Positions 61,068 through 64,000 of a stretch of 64,000 bases of DNA are shown in pieces; the stretch's first letter is position 1; each line of letters opens with the position of its first letter. Origin of the DNA: Dioscorea cayenensis subsp. rotundata. Lineage: Eukaryota; Streptophyta; Magnoliopsida; Dioscoreales; Dioscoreaceae. The stretch is from assembly GCF_009730915.1 (NCBI RefSeq), contig NC_052477.1, positions 1,505,699-1,569,698 on the forward strand. The letters run 5' to 3'. A program made the position numbers and the translations under genes. The notes beneath the pieces were generated by a model that was not told where the DNA came from, made no database searches, and saw only the letters and a program-made list of their open reading frames with translations.

Positions 61068-62139
61068 TTTTATAAATAAAGCGAAAGCAATCAGTATTTG
61101 AGTGTGAACTTACGAAATTTAAAGCGAGACCTAGTAAAAACAATGTGGGAAACAAAAAGCGTCGTTGTAAACGATAGAAAAAGTTAAACAATACTCAAGT
61201 TACTCTTTAAAACAATGACAGCGGTGTTTAAGAAAATACGTAAATATGTTTAAGCGATGACCGGGAGGTGCCCATCTAGCAGCCTGATGTCGAGTGAAAA
61301 GCATTGATTTAAACAATAACATATTATTTACATGATATAGACTTTTGAGTTAAGCGAGTTAACCCGTTATTTTTAAACACTATATGTATCTGTTTAAACA
61401 TAAAAAGCTTAGCGTTTACACGAGAGACTCATGTTGAGTTGAGAACTTTCATTCGAGCGATGACGATATGTCTTCTCCTGGCGACGATGACGATGGTTTT
61501 TTCCAGCGTCGCGCTTCGGTATAGTCGACAGACGAGACCGATGCCAATTGGACTTGGTTACATATCTAAGTTAGGGCGATGCCTTGTCATGAGGGTGGAG
61601 ATTATCGTGAGATAATTACCCTTCGTGTCGGACGAGGTCGAGGGCCTTGTGAGCTTTGATGCAGAGTCTTCCCTTCTTCGCCATCGTACGTCGCATGCCT
61701 CGACATTTGGAGGCCCGATTTTACGAAAGCCCGATGTCGGACTTGGGAAGGCGTTGAGGGAGGAGTCTTTGGTCATATGCTTCCGCATTGCGTGGGCGTC
61801 CACGGCTAAAAGATTTCGATGATACCGTGGTGAATGAGCTGCAGGGCCCGTATCACCAAAGCTCATCATTTGGTTGATTAATAAATCGGATATGGACATT
61901 GGTCGAATTATCTGTTCGGAGGTGATCGTTGGGGTGAGATGTATTCGAGCGTGCTGAGTCGTTCGATGCTTGGATCGAGGAAGCTCGTCGTTTTACCGTG
62001 GCGAAAATGGTGGGACTCCGATAAGATGTGCGAATGTTGATTTACACTTAACATTTTAGTATTACCCTTTAAAGCATTCTTAATCTTTTGTTTAATTACA
62101 CTTTTTCGACTTTAAATATTAATCATTTCGTTTATTTAA

Positions 62140-62740
62140 TTGCAGATAATGTTTAAACATGTTGACGAATTATTTAACCGTCATTTGCTCTTTGTTTAAC
62201 CTTATTTGCGAGTTCGAGTTGATCGCATGTTATATAACAAGGCGTGAAGCAGCGACGAATGGGAGACCTACTTATGCCCGGGACTTATCATTCGAGTTAG
62301 AGATCATTGTTGAGGACGGTACCGAAATCTTCGTGTTGATCGTTGTGTCGATGATCGTTCACAGTCGATCGGGCGATACGACAGACTACGTGGATCTCGC
62401 CATCGAACTTGTTCGTATCGAAGGTGGCGAGTTTATGGTATCCCTTGCGAACATGCTTGCTGGCGACAATGCAGAGACAGGGACACGACGTACATCGATT
62501 TATTAGCGGGTACTTCAGCGTCGACAATTCTGGCTGGCGTACTGAAAGCTATATTCCCCATGCACGGCGATGGCAGGGCCTCGAGACGGAAATCGTGAGC
62601 TTCGTTTCGCGACTTTGTGACTAGAAAGCGACTGGGCGGCTGAGGCGAAAGAGGATCGAGTCGCAGCGTTTGATGTCCAGCGAGGTTACATTGCGCCCGC
62701 TGCCGAGGATCCGGTCGCGTCGGCGATCTTCTGATGAAAG
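62140..62740 (+). pseudogene. Unidentified broken coding-like stretch
   Basis: Several plus-strand frames are open in turn with CG-rich codons. The longest runs from ATG 62159 to a stop at 62506 and has the acidic ELEIIVEDGTEIF. A later frame ends VDNSGWRTESYIP...SRLCD (stop near 62624), and one after that reads DWAAEAKEDRVAAFDVQRGY and ends near 62734. No family was recognised; it is probably transposon-derived. Confidence 0.3.
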
Positions 62741-62811
62741 CCCTGCCGACTAGGCATTGTTAATAAAGCCAAGCGATGACAGTGAAACATTGTGTATTTA
62801 CTGATCGAATT

Positions 62812-63372
62812 GAATGTATTTACGGAGACATTGTTATTTTAAGCGGATACTGACAGTAATTTGAAATATTTCAGCGATGTTTTAAACGTATATGGTATAT
62901 TTAAACAATGAAAGCGGAAATGTACACAACTACAACGTAAATTAAACAATGAAATGACCCAGAATGAAATTTAACCTGCCTTACAGATTGAAAACAAACA
63001 AAAATTTACATTGAGATATACAAGTCATGTTCTTCGAAAACAAAAACAATGAATTGAATTGTGTATTGATGGGCGACTTTCCATATTTAGTTAAACAATG
63101 AGTGCATTTTATTTGAGCAGGAGAAAGTGTTATTTTTAAAGCGGGTGCACCGTAATTTGAAAATATTTAAAACCCGATGTTTTAAGCGATATATACTATA
63201 TTTAAACAACTGAAAGTGAAATGTCACACAATTACAACGTAAATTAAAAGCAGATGAAATAAAACCGAATGGAATTTAACCCGCTTTACAATTCAAAAAC
63301 AAACAAAATTTACATTAAAATATATACAAGTCATGTTCTTGGTACACGAAAACAATGAATTGAATTTGTCCA
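62812..63372. repeat. Direct duplication with 300-bp period
   Basis: The stretch about 62812-63065 recurs at about 63105-63372. Shared words include GTAATTTGAAA, CGATGTTTTAA, TATATTTAAACAA, ACAACGTAAATTAAA, AATTTAACC.GC, AAAACAAACAAAA, TTTACATT and TATACAAGTCATGTTCTT. The CGATGT words end at 62880 and 63180, exactly 300 apart. Confidence 0.9.
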
Positions 63373-63429
63373 GATTTACATTTGAAAACAAAATTGACGA
63401 TCCGGATATACAAGACATATTATTCAAAA

Positions 63430-63832
63430 GAATTTAACCTGCTATGCGTGACCCCCCTGTAGCGGACGAGACATCTCCCTCCTTAAGTATCACGGAGTAA
63501 CATACCGTGTCCCAGGGGTAAGGAGCGTACATGCGCGGTGGCCGTAACTTCCCACGCATGGTGCTCGTCGATCAGCCGCCCAGCGTAGCGCCGTCATGAT
63601 CGGCAGCTTCCTTGTTTTTGGGCGCTGGGGTTTTCGTACACGTGCTGACGGGTGCTAAGATCGCGCGGCTCGCCTAACTCCATATCGACTAGAAGGTCGA
63701 GATAGATTCCTACCGTCGAGGATATGCAGAGTCGAGGATTAGAATACCGATTTAAATACCAGACGAGATATTAATCGGACGTAATTAAAGAACTTACCAT
63801 GTCAATCGCGTCCTTATCAGTACCGGACATGA
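63430..63832 (-). pseudogene. Unidentified gene-like stretch with possible intron
   Basis: On the minus strand ATG at 63832 opens MSGTDKDAIDM, followed by a good splice donor (ATG|GTAAGTTC, about 63798). After about 100 bases a second open stretch has GIYLDLLVDMELGEPRDLST and ends QKQGSC. Beyond a stop, another frame continues to 63440. It could be the terminal gene of the surrounding transposon. The family is not recognised and the frame joins are uncertain. Confidence 0.3.
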
Positions 63833-64000
63833 AGAATAATCACTGTATTCTTGTTTATCATTGTCCGGGGACGACGACATGAAGTGGCCGATTCAGTGAT
63901 TATCGGAGGATGAGCAATTTGAACTTCATGCGAGTTCGTTTGCGACATCCCGATCATAGCCATGCTGTAGCTGCGTATGCGTCGTCCCCGCTGGCGTAAA

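Larger units (their letters stand above)
59437..64000. mobile_element. Probable decayed DNA transposon, continuing past the window
   Basis: From about 59437 the composition changes from AT-rich to moderate GC with many CG dinucleotides. It begins with AAAATTACTGTTCACCCC and TTCAAAACTTCCCAAAAACC, a wording often seen at the ends of large plant DNA transposons (Mutator- or CACTA-type). The word TTAAACAATG and close variants recur (62901, 62942, 63091, near-matches at 61184, 61309 and 63201). There are coding-like stretches on both strands broken by stops. No transposase motif was recognised and the other end is outside the window, so the class is open. Confidence 0.45.

Overview
The window is nuclear DNA of a flowering plant. 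The genes are intron-bearing and use GT-AG splice sites plus one GC-AG site. They encode plant-only families (pectinesterases with an inhibitor pro-region, a PMEI-like protein, a GH9 endoglucanase, an IBR3-type acyl-CoA dehydrogenase). Spacers are AT-rich with many (TA)n tracts, and plant LTR retrotransposons, an L1-type LINE and MITEs are abundant. Coding base composition is not grass-like. I cannot place the species. I saw no tRNA, rRNA, CRISPR or bacterial-type feature.

Region by region. (1) 1-10036: one decayed LINE whose ORF1 is split by two later insertions, an internally deleted Ty3-type element (221-2307, TSD CAGCG) and a 2.2-kb solo LTR (3165-5325, TSD CCAAT). (2) 10465-18963: a pectin cluster of one intronless PMEI-like gene and two type-I pectinesterase genes. 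(3) 18964-23944: spacer with a 647-bp hAT-type MITE (20048-20694, exact 8-bp TSD). (4) 23945-26489: a seven-exon GH9 endoglucanase with a GC-AG first intron and a repeat-rich insertion in its last intron. (5) 26490-31218: AT-rich spacer. (6) 31219-40076: a sixteen-exon IBR3/ACAD10-like gene on the minus strand, 834 codons, ending in a peroxisomal ARL tripeptide, with ABRE/G-box-like motifs upstream. (7) 40930-54877: a unit seen three times, carrying a gene for a small unrecognised protein. The first copy is a relic hit by a solo LTR. The second has an intact 106-codon gene behind a TATA box and a W-box palindrome. The third is truncated and interrupted by a Ty1/copia element (49642-54845, TSD GCCTT), which itself holds a nested solo LTR (TSD GAGAC). 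(8) 54878-55877: exactly 1000 N. (9) 55878-64000: repeats, a Harbinger-like MITE, then a GC-richer, probably transposon-derived block with broken coding-like stretches I could not identify.

Functional reading: the pectinesterases, the PMEI-like protein and the GH9 enzyme are all predicted to be secreted and to act on cell-wall pectin or glucan. IBR3-type proteins act in peroxisomes in conversion of indole-3-butyric acid to auxin. Nothing in the sequence shows co-regulation of these genes. The points most worth following are the repeated small-protein locus being eroded by nested transposons, the insertion in GH9 intron 6 with eight copies of an 8-mer, a possible COG5 fragment inside a candidate DNA transposon, and the unidentified block at the right end.
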